This document shows positions 1-8,001 of a stretch of 64,000 nucleotides of DNA, in pieces. The stretch's first letter is position 1. Each line of letters opens with the position of its first letter. The notes below the pieces were generated by a model. The model worked only from the letters and a program-made list of their open reading frames with translations. It did not search any database and was not told where the DNA came from. The stretch covers positions 62,001-126,000 of the forward strand of contig NZ_JAUSCJ010000017.1 in assembly GCF_030651185.1 (NCBI RefSeq). The letters are read 5' to 3'. Position numbers and translations under genes: made by a program. This DNA comes from Phenylobacterium sp. (lineage in GTDB: Bacteria; Pseudomonadota; Alphaproteobacteria; Caulobacterales; Caulobacteraceae).

Positions 1-132
1 GAACAGATCCCAAGCCTGCTCAATCGCGACGCAGGCGCTCAGGCCCGTGGGTGAAGGGAGAGCCTTGGCGTAGGCGGCAAGGTCGGCGGCGGCGATCTCT
101 GCGTCGGTGACGGGGCCGGTTGGGAGGATCAA
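1..132 (-). CDS. Hypothetical phage protein, partial (runs off window start); TTG start
   Basis: Open frame LILPTGPVTDAEIAAADLAAYAKALPSPTGLSACVAIEQAWDLF..., overlaps the stop of the preceding minus-strand gene. Confidence 0.4.
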   Translation of the reverse strand, partial: MILPTGPVTDAEIAAADLAAYAKALPSPTGLSACVAIEQAWDLF

Positions 133-401
133 TCGAACGGTCCCCAGTCGTCCCGCTCAGCCGGAATGCCGATGCACTGTAACCCCCAGCGGCCCGGCAT
201 ATCGGCGGCGAAGCGCATCCGGTTCTGGAAGGCGATCTTGCGGCCCGCCATGAAGATCAGCAGCGGCCACGCGGGGCCGATAGGTTGAGCGCGCCGCGGC
301 CTGCGGCCACGGTTGGCGCGGAAGCGGCGCTTGAGGCGGAAGTTGGCCTTCCAGTCGTGGCGGGCGGCTAAGAGGTCGGCGCGGGCGGTTGGCTTGGTCA
401 T
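129..401 (-). CDS. Hypothetical basic phage protein, 90 aa
   Basis: ORF in a chain of overlapping minus-strand ORFs. Confidence 0.55.
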   Translation of the reverse strand: MTKPTARADLLAARHDWKANFRLKRRFRANRGRRPRRAQPIGPAWPLLIFMAGRKIAFQNRMRFAADMPGRWGLQCIGIPAERDDWGPFD

Positions 402-712
402 TGCGGCCCCGATCTGGCCCGATGCATCGCGAGTTCGCTTGCGGCATTGATCAGCGTGAACAGATCGCAGGCTAGTTGGTGGACTTCCTCCGGCTCATCG
501 ACGCCCTCGTTAATGTAGGGCTGAAGCAGATCGAAGGCGTATTCTCGCACCCTGTCCTGCGCGGCCTTCACGGCTTCCGGGCGCTGGGTGAGTGTGAGGC
601 CGATGCCGCTCAACGGCGGCCCGCTCCCGCAGGTTGGGCAAGGGAGTTTTGGCGCATAGCCGCCCGGCGAGTAGACGAAGTCGCGACCGAGACAGGTGGG
701 GCAAATGTTCAC
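398..712 (-). CDS. Small CxxC...CxxC protein (zinc-ribbon-like), GTG start overlapping upstream stop
   Basis: VNICPTCLGRDFVYSPGGYAPKLPCPTCGSG...; GTGA overlap with the 709-1080 gene; the listed 176-aa ORF is probably over-extended. Confidence 0.6.
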   Translation of the reverse strand: MNICPTCLGRDFVYSPGGYAPKLPCPTCGSGPPLSGIGLTLTQRPEAVKAAQDRVREYAFDLLQPYINEGVDEPEEVHQLACDLFTLINAASELAMHRARSGPQ

Positions 713-1080
713 GGCAGTCTCTCCGCGTCCATCTCCAGCCCGTTCGCGTAGGACTGAAGGATGCGAGCCGCGAAGGTGTGGCCCTCGCTCTCGACCACCT
801 TCTTGCTGGCAACGGCGTCGGCGTAGTGCTGCGCCGATGCGTAGTGCAGCGTCGCCATGGCCTTCAGCATACCCGACTTGAAGGACTCGGCGCTCAACCG
901 CGCGACACGCTCCGCCAGGGTGAGCCAACGGCCATCAGGGGCTTGGCAGGGGGCGTCGGCCCGATCCAGGGCGCTCTCGATGGCCTCATAAGTGGCGTCG
1001 TCCAGCTTGCCGCCAGGGAGGGCGCGGGTGAAGTCGGCATGGAGATCGCCGGGGAAGACGGCTTGGGTGTCAGGCTTCAT
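709..1080 (-). CDS. Hypothetical phage protein, 123 aa
   Basis: ORF in overlapping operon. Confidence 0.6.
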   Translation of the reverse strand: MKPDTQAVFPGDLHADFTRALPGGKLDDATYEAIESALDRADAPCQAPDGRWLTLAERVARLSAESFKSGMLKAMATLHYASAQHYADAVASKKVVESEGHTFAARILQSYANGLEMDAERLP

Positions 1081-1250
1081 CGACCTTCCCCCGCCAGCCC
1101 GCTGCCGATCTCCTCGCGGAGCGTCTGCAAGGCGATCAGGGCGGGCCGCGCAAGGTCCGCGGCGTGTGGGTGAGCGCCATCTGTCGCCGTGGCCTCAAGA
1201 CGCCGCTCAGCGCGCAGGAGGGCGTTGTAGATGAGGTCGGCGTCGGTCAT
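1077..1250 (-). CDS. Hypothetical small phage protein (MTDADLIYNALLRAERRLEA...)
   Basis: ATG at 1250 overlaps upstream stop (ATGA); listed ORF starts further upstream. Confidence 0.55.
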   Translation of the reverse strand: MTDADLIYNALLRAERRLEATATDGAHPHAADLARPALIALQTLREEIGSGLAGEGR

Positions 1251-1426
1251 TTGCGGTCCTGACATTTCGGGCAAAGGTGGGTCCATTCCGAGCCGACCTT
1301 CTCAGCGCGCCAGCTATTGCGGCGGAACATGCCAAGCGCGTCGCTGAACTCGCTCTCGCCGGTTTCCAGGGTCTCGTCGCAGGCGTCGCACTCGTAGGTG
1401 ATTTCGCCGTATTGCCGGTCGATCAC
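1247..1426 (-). CDS. Small four-cysteine zinc-ribbon-like protein, 59 aa, GTG start (absent from ORF track)
   Basis: VIDRQYGEITYECDACDETLETGESEFSDALGMFRRNSWRAEKVGSEWTHLCPKCQDRK; CxxC pairs; GTGA and ATGA overlaps with neighbours. Confidence 0.65.
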   Translation of the reverse strand: MIDRQYGEITYECDACDETLETGESEFSDALGMFRRNSWRAEKVGSEWTHLCPKCQDRK

Positions 1427-1785
1427 AGGCCCTCCCTCCGGTCTTCGTGGCGGCGCTCGCGGGCATCGTCTTCATCGGCCACAGCCCAGTCAGCCGCCTC
1501 CGCGATCATGTCGTCCTCTTCGGTGTCGAGGACGCGCTCGACGCAATCGTCGGCGAACTGATCATCCGTGATGAAGCCATAGCCCATGTCCCAGGGGCGG
1601 GGTTTGCCCTCGACGGTCAGCAGTTCGCAGTCCTCGATCTCCGAGCCCGAGCCGGGATCATCGCGCGACGGCGCGGAGCCCCAGGCGACCGAATAGGCGA
1701 ACTTGCACTCGACCTCGGAATATCCGGGCTCGCCGTCCGTCCCGAAGCAGAGGGTGGTCTGGTAGGTGTATCTGCGGCTGCTCAT
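1423..1785 (-). CDS. Acidic hypothetical phage protein (start MSSRRYTYQ)
   Basis: First gene of the minus operon; acidic Asp/Glu-rich C-terminal half. Confidence 0.55.
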   Translation of the reverse strand: MSSRRYTYQTTLCFGTDGEPGYSEVECKFAYSVAWGSAPSRDDPGSGSEIEDCELLTVEGKPRPWDMGYGFITDDQFADDCVERVLDTEEDDMIAEAADWAVADEDDARERRHEDRREGL

Positions 1786-1821
1786 TTGTGGCGCTCCAAG
1801 GGCTGCGTGCGTGCAAACCCT

Positions 1822-1884
1822 TGTTAGCATGAATTAGCATTCCTGCAAATTATTCGGTTGCATCGCGTAGCAATGATGCTAACT
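1822..1884. promoter_or_regulatory. Divergent operator/promoter region with three TTAGCAT/ATGCTAA heptamers
   Basis: TTAGCAT at 1824-1830 and 1834-1840 (10-bp period) and inverted ATGCTAA at 1876-1882, between the divergent operons. Confidence 0.55.
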
Positions 1885-1908
1885 TCGCTCCATCAACGGA
1901 GCGCAGAC

Positions 1909-2301
1909 ATGCACCTCGCCACCTACATCACCGCCGAACGCCAAGCCGAAGAAACCCGCCGGGCGCACCATGAACGCGAAGCTCGCCGGTTCTCCTTCAG
2001 CGGCATGGGTCCTGGCCCGTTCACCGCTCGCAGCGAAGTTCAGATCGTCGCTGATGCGACCGCCCGCTACGAGCGCGCCCAGGCTGCCGCCGCGACCCCT
2101 GAGGGTCGTTTCCGCGCCGCCGCCGCGCTCATCTTCCGCGCCACGGGTGACGAACGGCTTCTGAACTGCTCCTCCCGCGGGATCGACACCAACGCCAACC
2201 TCGCCGCCGACCTTCTGCGCACGATGCAGGGTCCCGCCGCCGAAGCCGCTCGCGCCGCGCTGGCTGAGATCCCGGCGCCCCTCCTGATCGCGGCCGAATA
2301 G
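1909..2301 (+). CDS. Hypothetical phage protein
   Basis: First gene of the plus-strand operon; MHLATYITAERQAEETRR... Confidence 0.55.
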   Translation: MHLATYITAERQAEETRRAHHEREARRFSFSGMGPGPFTARSEVQIVADATARYERAQAAAATPEGRFRAAAALIFRATGDERLLNCSSRGIDTNANLAADLLRTMQGPAAEAARAALAEIPAPLLIAAE

Positions 2302-2303
2302 CC

Positions 2304-2666
2304 ATGGCCCAGGTCCTTCATTTCCCCCCTCGCCCCGCCCGCGCCATGCCTATCGACATGGCCGCCCGAGTGGCCACGAACGCCGCCGACCTGCGGGCGT
2401 GGCAACGCTCGCCCGGCGGTCGCCTTGTCGCGGCCCTCAACACCCTTGAGGCGCTCGACTTCGGGAACACCGCTGGCGTGGTGGACAAGGTCTATCGCCA
2501 GTCGCTCTGCGACCCCTCGCAAGTCGATCCTGCGGCGGTCGGCGCGGCGCTGAAAGACCTCCTGTCGATCTCGCCCGACCACCCCCTCGCCCACCTAGCC
2601 GCTCTCGATGGCTGTAGGGCCCTGGCCGACATGCTGGCCGAACCTCAGACGCAGGGAGCGGCCTGA
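2304..2666 (+). CDS. Hypothetical phage protein, 120 aa
   Basis: ORF in overlapping operon. Confidence 0.5.
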   Translation: MAQVLHFPPRPARAMPIDMAARVATNAADLRAWQRSPGGRLVAALNTLEALDFGNTAGVVDKVYRQSLCDPSQVDPAAVGAALKDLLSISPDHPLAHLAALDGCRALADMLAEPQTQGAA

Positions 2667-2893
2667 TGCAGACCCACCGCACCGACTATCAGGCCGTCAA
2701 CGCCGTGGGGACCGTCCTGCGGACCTTCGGGGATGCCGGGGCCGCCCGGAGGTGGGCTTCGGCCAACGCCGTCACCTACCCCGGCGTGCAGATTGACGAG
2801 GTCACCGTCACCACGACCCGGCGCCGCGTCTACCGCCCCGCCCCGCGCGTCCACACCCAAGGCCGTGAACACCTGAAGCTGGTGTCGGCATGA
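2666..2893 (+). CDS. Hypothetical small phage protein, 75 aa
   Basis: TGATG overlap with upstream gene. Confidence 0.5.
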   Translation: MQTHRTDYQAVNAVGTVLRTFGDAGAARRWASANAVTYPGVQIDEVTVTTTRRRVYRPAPRVHTQGREHLKLVSA

Positions 2894-2985
2894 CCTCAGA
2901 CGCCCTCACCGGCTGCATCGCAGCCTTCGCCGCCGGCGGCCTGCTGGCGACCCTTGTCCGCATCATAGAATGGAGCGTGTCTTGA
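2890..2985 (+). CDS. 31-aa putative single-pass membrane micropeptide
   Basis: MTSDALTGCIAAFAAGGLLATLVRIIEWSVS; ATGA overlap upstream, overlaps start of next gene; below ORF-track length cutoff. Confidence 0.4.
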   Translation: MTSDALTGCIAAFAAGGLLATLVRIIEWSVS

Positions 2986-3773
2986 GCCCCGCCCCCGTCA
3001 AACTGCGCGCCGATCAGCCGGACGCGCCCCTCACTGGCCTCGCCCTGCTGCGGTCGCCCTTCCCGGCGAACCAGATCAGCAAGCTCCCCAAGCCGTACAA
3101 GAAGGACTCGCCGAAGGGCAAGTGCGCGGAATGCGGTGGCTATCACGGCCTCCCGGCGGTCCATCTGGACTACGTGGGCCACGCCGCGCTGACTGACCGC
3201 CTGCTGGACGCGGACCCCACTTGGACGTGGGAGCCCGTAGCGGACCCAGCGAGCCTTGGCCTGCCGACGGCGGCCGGCGGCATGTGGATCAAGCTCACGG
3301 TCGCTGGCGTGTCTCGATACGGCTTCGGCCATCCTGACGGCAAGCAAGGTGGCGACGCGGTCAAGGAAGTGATCGGCGACGCCCTCAGGAACGCCGCCAT
3401 GCGGTTCGGAGCGGCCCTGGACCTTTGGCACAAGGGCGACCTCCACGCCATCGAGGCCGAAGATGAGGTTGCCGAGCAGAAGGCAGCCTCCAAGGCTCCC
3501 GCGCCCAACACCACCAAGGGCGCCGAAGCCCCCAAGCCTCCGACCCTGGCCGAGCGCGCCAACCGACTGGAAGCCGCCCTCAAGGCCCAGACGACCGCCG
3601 ACGCGCTGCGTAAGGCTTACGGGCTGGCGTCAGGCCTATGCGCCGATCTCGACCTGAAAGACCCCGAGCGGCTCGCCGAGATTGAGCGGCTTTACGAGAC
3701 CCGCTTCGCCGAACTGTCCGAGCCCGCGCCGAAGGAAGACTTCGGCATCAGCGACGACGAAATCCCGTTCTGA
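2970..3773 (+). CDS. Phage ssDNA-annealing protein, Rad52/Sak-like, with SSB-like acidic C-terminal tip (alternative TTG start at 2982)
   Basis: W-rich core followed by GDAVKEVIGDALRNAAMRFGAALDLW, characteristic of phage Rad52-like annealases; C-terminus DFGISDDEIPF. Confidence 0.6.
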   Translation: MERVLSPAPVKLRADQPDAPLTGLALLRSPFPANQISKLPKPYKKDSPKGKCAECGGYHGLPAVHLDYVGHAALTDRLLDADPTWTWEPVADPASLGLPTAAGGMWIKLTVAGVSRYGFGHPDGKQGGDAVKEVIGDALRNAAMRFGAALDLWHKGDLHAIEAEDEVAEQKAASKAPAPNTTKGAEAPKPPTLAERANRLEAALKAQTTADALRKAYGLASGLCADLDLKDPERLAEIERLYETRFAELSEPAPKEDFGISDDEIPF

Positions 3774-3787
3774 CCAGGAGCCCGACC

Positions 3788-4000
3788 ATGACCGCCATCT
3801 ACAATTCGTCGAGCGGACCGAAAGTCATCGCCGACATGAACCCCCACAACCTCGCCGCAGCGCACGCCAAGCTGCAGCGCGACTATCCGGCGCGGGAAGA
3901 CCTCGACGGCCAGAGCCTGCGCCAGGCCGAAATCGACGCCATGGGCGCCCGGCTCGCCGTCCTCGCCGAGGAATATGCCGAATCCCAGGTGTCCGAATGA
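3788..4000 (+). CDS. Hypothetical small phage protein, 70 aa
   Basis: ORF in operon; ATGA overlap with next gene. Confidence 0.5.
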   Translation: MTAIYNSSSGPKVIADMNPHNLAAAHAKLQRDYPAREDLDGQSLRQAEIDAMGARLAVLAEEYAESQVSE

Positions 4001-4476
4001 GCGCCGTCGCGGAGCGTTGGCGGCCGATTCCTGGGTGGCCATACGAAGTGTCATCTGAGGGCCGCGTGCGGCGCGTCGGATGCGAGCCCCTGATCCCGCG
4101 CTCCAACGGCAAAGGCTACATCCGGGTTACCCTCTGCGATCGCGGCGCACAGAAAGAAGAGTACGTGCATCGGCTGGTTTGCGCAGCCTTTCATGGCCCG
4201 CCGCCGACGCCCGAACATGAAGTTGATCACGAGAATGATGAGCGCGGATGCAACCGTGAGAGCAACCTCAGTTGGTCAACCGTCGCCGCTAACCGAGCGC
4301 GGCGCACCATCAAGCGCGGCGAAGCGCACTCTCACGCCAAGCTGACTGAGGCCACCGTGCGGGCGATCCGCGCAAGCCCAGAGCCGGCTCCCCGCTTGGC
4401 GGCGCTCTACGGCGTCAGCCGCGAAACCATCCGCGACACCCGCTCCGGAAAAGTATGGAAGCACGTCAATGGCTGA
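3997..4476 (+). CDS. NUMOD4/HNH homing-type endonuclease
   Basis: ERWRPIPGWP-YEVSSEGRVRR (NUMOD4), VHRLVCAAFHGPPPTPEHEVDHENDERGCNRESNLSWSTVAANRARR (HNH_3), C-terminal HTH-like region. Confidence 0.8.
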   Translation: MSAVAERWRPIPGWPYEVSSEGRVRRVGCEPLIPRSNGKGYIRVTLCDRGAQKEEYVHRLVCAAFHGPPPTPEHEVDHENDERGCNRESNLSWSTVAANRARRTIKRGEAHSHAKLTEATVRAIRASPEPAPRLAALYGVSRETIRDTRSGKVWKHVNG

Positions 4477-5224
4477 TGACGCCAATCCCCGCGTTTTCGT
4501 GGGCGCAAACAACCCGCCCGAGCCGACCCCCTTCGACGCCGTCCAGGCCCATATCGACGGTTTGATGGAGGAAGCCCGGCTCTGGCTCACCGGCGCCGAG
4601 ATCACGACCGACGCCCAGGCCGACGAGATCAAGCGCCTGAAGGACGATTTCAAGCTGGCCCACAAGGCCGCCGACGACGCCCGGATCGCGGAGAACGTCC
4701 CGTTCGATGACGGCAAGGCGGCGGTGCAGGCCAAGTACGCCCCGCTGATCGCCGACACGAAAAAGGTGAGGGGCAAGACGGTCCTCGCCTTGGAGGCGCT
4801 GAACCAGGCACTGACGCCCTGGCTGCGGAAGAAGGAGCAGGAGGCCGCCGCCGAGGCCCGCCGGTTGCGCGAGGAGGCCGAGGAGCTCGCGCGCGTCGCC
4901 GCCGCTGCGGTGGCCGAGTCCGCTGGCGACTTGGAGGCCCGCGAGGCCGCCGAGGAGATCGTCACCGCCGCCTCGATCGCCAGTGCAGACGCGCGCCGGG
5001 CCGAGGTCGCCAAGGTCCACGTGAAGGGCGAAGGCCGGGCAGAGGGGCTGCGCTCCTACTGGTCGCCGGTCATGACCGACCGCAAGGCCGCCCTGCTGCA
5101 CTACGTTCAGGACTGGCCGCCTGAGATCATCGCCGCGCTACAGGGTCTGGCCGAGGTCGACGTCCGCGCCGGCAAACGCCAGATCCCCGGCTTCGACGTC
5201 CAAGAAGAGCGGCGGGTTGCCTGA
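4469..5224 (+). CDS. Phage coiled-coil-rich hypothetical protein
   Basis: Long Ala/Glu/Arg-rich helical region; located between HNH and NinB-like genes. Confidence 0.6.
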   Translation: MADDANPRVFVGANNPPEPTPFDAVQAHIDGLMEEARLWLTGAEITTDAQADEIKRLKDDFKLAHKAADDARIAENVPFDDGKAAVQAKYAPLIADTKKVRGKTVLALEALNQALTPWLRKKEQEAAAEARRLREEAEELARVAAAAVAESAGDLEAREAAEEIVTAASIASADARRAEVAKVHVKGEGRAEGLRSYWSPVMTDRKAALLHYVQDWPPEIIAALQGLAEVDVRAGKRQIPGFDVQEERRVA

Positions 5225-5631
5225 TGTCGCGCCTTGCCTTCACCCTCCACACGCCCGAGCAGCGGACGAAGGTCGCCCGCATGGTCTCGGAGCTGCCGAA
5301 GTTCTCGCGCGTCGAGATCAAGGGCCCGGCTCGGACGCTGAAGCAGAACTCCAAGCTCTGGCCGATGCTCACCGATATCGCCGAACAGTGCGAGTGGGCG
5401 GGCAAGGCCCGGACGCCTGAGGACTGGAAAGACCTCTTCACCGCCGCCGTGAAGGTCGCCGCGGGCATGGAAGCCGTGCCCGGCCTCGAGGGCGGCCTGA
5501 TGATCCTGGGCCTCCACACCTCCGACATGACCGTCGAGGAGATGGCCGACCTGATCACCTACATGCTGAAATGGGGTGACGAACGCGGCGTCGTCTGGAG
5601 CGATCCAGCCGAACTGGCGAGGGCCGCATGA
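5224..5631 (+). CDS. NinB/Orf-like recombination protein
   Basis: RTLKQNSKLWPMLTDIAEQ ... GLHTSDMTVEEMADLITYMLKWGDERGV, typical of the NinB family. Confidence 0.8.
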   Translation: MSRLAFTLHTPEQRTKVARMVSELPKFSRVEIKGPARTLKQNSKLWPMLTDIAEQCEWAGKARTPEDWKDLFTAAVKVAAGMEAVPGLEGGLMILGLHTSDMTVEEMADLITYMLKWGDERGVVWSDPAELARAA

Positions 5632-5807
5632 TGGCTCGCGCGTGCGAAAACTGCGAGTGGGCCCGCGACGAGGCCGACGACGCCGACTGGCTGTCTTGCC
5701 GCGAAGGCCCCGACCCCATCCCCGTCCGTCACGGACATTGGTGCGGCCGGTTCCGCGTCGCCGAGCGGCTGATGGGTGGGCGGGATGTGCGGCAGGTGGC
5801 GGCATGA
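5628..5807 (+). CDS. Small cysteine-containing phage protein, 59 aa
   Basis: MMARACENCEWARDEADDADWLSCREGPDPIPVRHGHWCGRFRVAERLMGG...; overlaps both neighbours by 4 nt; below ORF-track cutoff. Confidence 0.55.
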   Translation: MMARACENCEWARDEADDADWLSCREGPDPIPVRHGHWCGRFRVAERLMGGRDVRQVAA

Positions 5808-6292
5808 TCCGCCCCTCACCCAAGGCCCTGGCCGACGCCCGCGAGATCATCCGCCAGGACAAGCGCGCCCGAAAGGCCGAGCGGCCAGCGCGCACCATCC
5901 AGGCCCGGATCAAGCCCAAGGGCGGCCGAGACCGTGACGGCGACTACATGTCCTGGCAGCACGAGAGCGGACTGGTGTGCGTCGCCTGCGAGATCCTCGG
6001 CCCGCCGAGCGAGCGCCAACTGATGGGCGAGCGCAACCCCATCGAAGTCGCCCACCAGCACATCGACGGCTCCAAGCTCGGCGTGCGCGATCATGACCGG
6101 CACTCGTGCCCCCTCTGCCGGTGGCATCACCAGCTGGCCCCTAACGCCTGCGACAAAGGCCAGAAGAGCTTCTGGGCCCGCCTGGGCATCGACGCCGCGG
6201 ACTACTGCGCCGCGCTCTACAGCGCTTTCCTGGGCGGCTTCGACGGTCACCAGGTCCAGCGCCGGTTCATCCCATCGAAGGAAAGCACATGA
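5804..6292 (+). CDS. DUF968/HNH-like phage protein
   Basis: EVAHQHIDGSKLGVRDHDRHSCPLCRWHHQLAPNACDKGQKSFWARLGIDAADYCAALY. Confidence 0.55.
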   Translation: MIRPSPKALADAREIIRQDKRARKAERPARTIQARIKPKGGRDRDGDYMSWQHESGLVCVACEILGPPSERQLMGERNPIEVAHQHIDGSKLGVRDHDRHSCPLCRWHHQLAPNACDKGQKSFWARLGIDAADYCAALYSAFLGGFDGHQVQRRFIPSKEST

Positions 6293-6555
6293 CGCCCGTC
6301 GAGACCTTCTGGACGCCTTCCGAGCTGACCGCGCCGCCGCTGGATAAGCCCTTCTGGGCATGGCTCCACGAGACCGGCATCCGCCTCATGCGCTGGAAGA
6401 CGCCCGCCGAGGTCGCCGCGGAATGGGGTGACGACGAGGATGAGTGCGGCGGTCGCTACGTCCTGGTCTCGTCGAAGGACGATGACTACGAGCCAGAGTT
6501 CTGGGCGCCGGCCGAGGCGATTGCTGACCCTGCGACCGAATGGCCTCCGTCATGA
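6289..6555 (+). CDS. Hypothetical phage protein, 88 aa
   Basis: ATGA overlap with upstream gene. Confidence 0.5.
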   Translation: MTPVETFWTPSELTAPPLDKPFWAWLHETGIRLMRWKTPAEVAAEWGDDEDECGGRYVLVSSKDDDYEPEFWAPAEAIADPATEWPPS

Positions 6556-6623
6556 GCGACGTGATGAAAACCGTCGCCGCCGTGGCGACCGCCATCGGAG
6601 CGCTGAAGCTGAAGCGCAGATGA
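6552..6623 (+). CDS. Possible 23-aa micro-ORF (MSDVMKTVAAVATAIGALKLKRR)
   Basis: ATGA overlap only. Confidence 0.25.
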   Translation: MSDVMKTVAAVATAIGALKLKRR

Positions 6624-6770
6624 CGGCGAGCCCGTGGGCTGTCCGATGCCTGGGGCGTGCGCCTGTCCAGCTACCGCCGACCTCTCGGGGCCGCAGCGCA
6701 GCGAGGCCGCAGTCTCAGTACATGACGCGCCCATTCTTCCTGACCCCCACACCCCTACCGGAGAAGCCTG

Positions 6771-7031
6771 ATGGAAAAGACTTTAGCCCCTCCCGGGGAC
6801 TTAGCTGGCGTTCGGCGGGCCAAGGAGTTGGAGAAAGCGGCGCAGGCCATGTTCAAGGCGAGCGCTCCGTTTCGAGCCATCTGGAAGATCAACGAACCTC
6901 TTCGGTTGCCAGATGATCGCCCCCTCGCCACCGTCATACCCGGCGCGTGGCCCGACATGGGCGAACTTCGGGCGCTCTACGAGGCCAGCGAACGCCTCCG
7001 CGCCGCTCTCGCCAAGGGAGCCGGCCAATGA
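6771..7031 (+). CDS. Hypothetical phage protein, 86 aa
   Basis: ORF; overlaps next gene by 4 nt. Confidence 0.5.
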   Translation: MEKTLAPPGDLAGVRRAKELEKAAQAMFKASAPFRAIWKINEPLRLPDDRPLATVIPGAWPDMGELRALYEASERLRAALAKGAGQ

Positions 7032-7432
7032 CCGCCCGTGATGAAGGCGCCGCGGCCATGGGGAGGGGGGAGGTTCTTTCGATCATCGAGGATGCGATGA
7101 AGGCCAGACCGGGCTCCGTTCGGTCATGGGCGGCGCATGCTGGCAGGTTTGCAGACGCCATCCTCGCCCTCGCCGCCCCGGTCTCCGCTCCTGGGGTGGA
7201 TAGGGAGGCGGTTGCTAGGATCATTGATCCGCTGACCTGGGGCAAGATCGACAAGGTCATGGCCGGCGGATTGGACGGCCTGATCCCCGAGGGCTGGTCC
7301 CGCGAGCAGTACGCGACGTCCTGCTACTACGAAGAACGCCGCGATTCATTCGCCAAGGCTGACCAGATCATCGCCCTTCTCGCCTACCGCATCATCCCGG
7401 CTGACAGCTCGGGTGAAGGGGGTGAGGGATGA
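7028..7432 (+). CDS. Hypothetical phage protein
   Basis: MTARDEGAAAMGRGEVLSIIEDAMKARPG...; ATGA overlaps on both sides. Confidence 0.5.
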   Translation: MTARDEGAAAMGRGEVLSIIEDAMKARPGSVRSWAAHAGRFADAILALAAPVSAPGVDREAVARIIDPLTWGKIDKVMAGGLDGLIPEGWSREQYATSCYYEERRDSFAKADQIIALLAYRIIPADSSGEGGEG

Positions 7433-7965
7433 GCGCTCACGAGCGAACCCTCGGCGCGACTGACGAGTGGTATACCCCGCCCTACGTCTTCGAGGCGATG
7501 GGCGTCCGGTTCGACCTCGACGTGGCCCACCCAGGCCAGCACCGCGTCGGCTGGATCCCCGCGCCCCGCGTGCTGGTGGCCAACAGCCTCGACCTGCCCT
7601 GGTCCGGCTTCGTCTGGATGAACCCGCCCTTCGGTGGACGTGGCGCGCTGGCGCCCTGGCTGGCGAAGTTCATGACCCACGGCGATGGCGTGGCCCTGAC
7701 CCCAGACCGCACGTCCGCGCCCTGGTGGCAGGAGTTCGCGCCGATGGCGGACCAAATCCTTTTCGTGCGCGAGAAGATCAAGTTCATCCGGCCGGACGGG
7801 TCGCTGGGCAAGCAGCCGGGGACCGGAACCACGCTCCTGGCGAAGGGCGCGCGGGGCGTGCGGGCGCTGGAGAACGCGCGGCGGGCAGGGCTTGGGTTGG
7901 TCCTGACGCAGGCTCAGCCGTCGCGGACACCACAGGTCCATCACGAGTTCCGGGAGGCCAAATAA
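7429..7965 (+). CDS. Phage DNA N-6-adenine-methyltransferase (Dam family)
   Basis: ATDEWYTPPYVFEAMGVRFDLDVA ... WSGFVWMNPPFGGRGALAPWLAKF; NPPF motif. Confidence 0.85.
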   Translation: MSAHERTLGATDEWYTPPYVFEAMGVRFDLDVAHPGQHRVGWIPAPRVLVANSLDLPWSGFVWMNPPFGGRGALAPWLAKFMTHGDGVALTPDRTSAPWWQEFAPMADQILFVREKIKFIRPDGSLGKQPGTGTTLLAKGARGVRALENARRAGLGLVLTQAQPSRTPQVHHEFREAK

Positions 7966-8001
7966 CATGACCCCCAGGATGCCAGAAAGGAAAGACAACC
8001 G

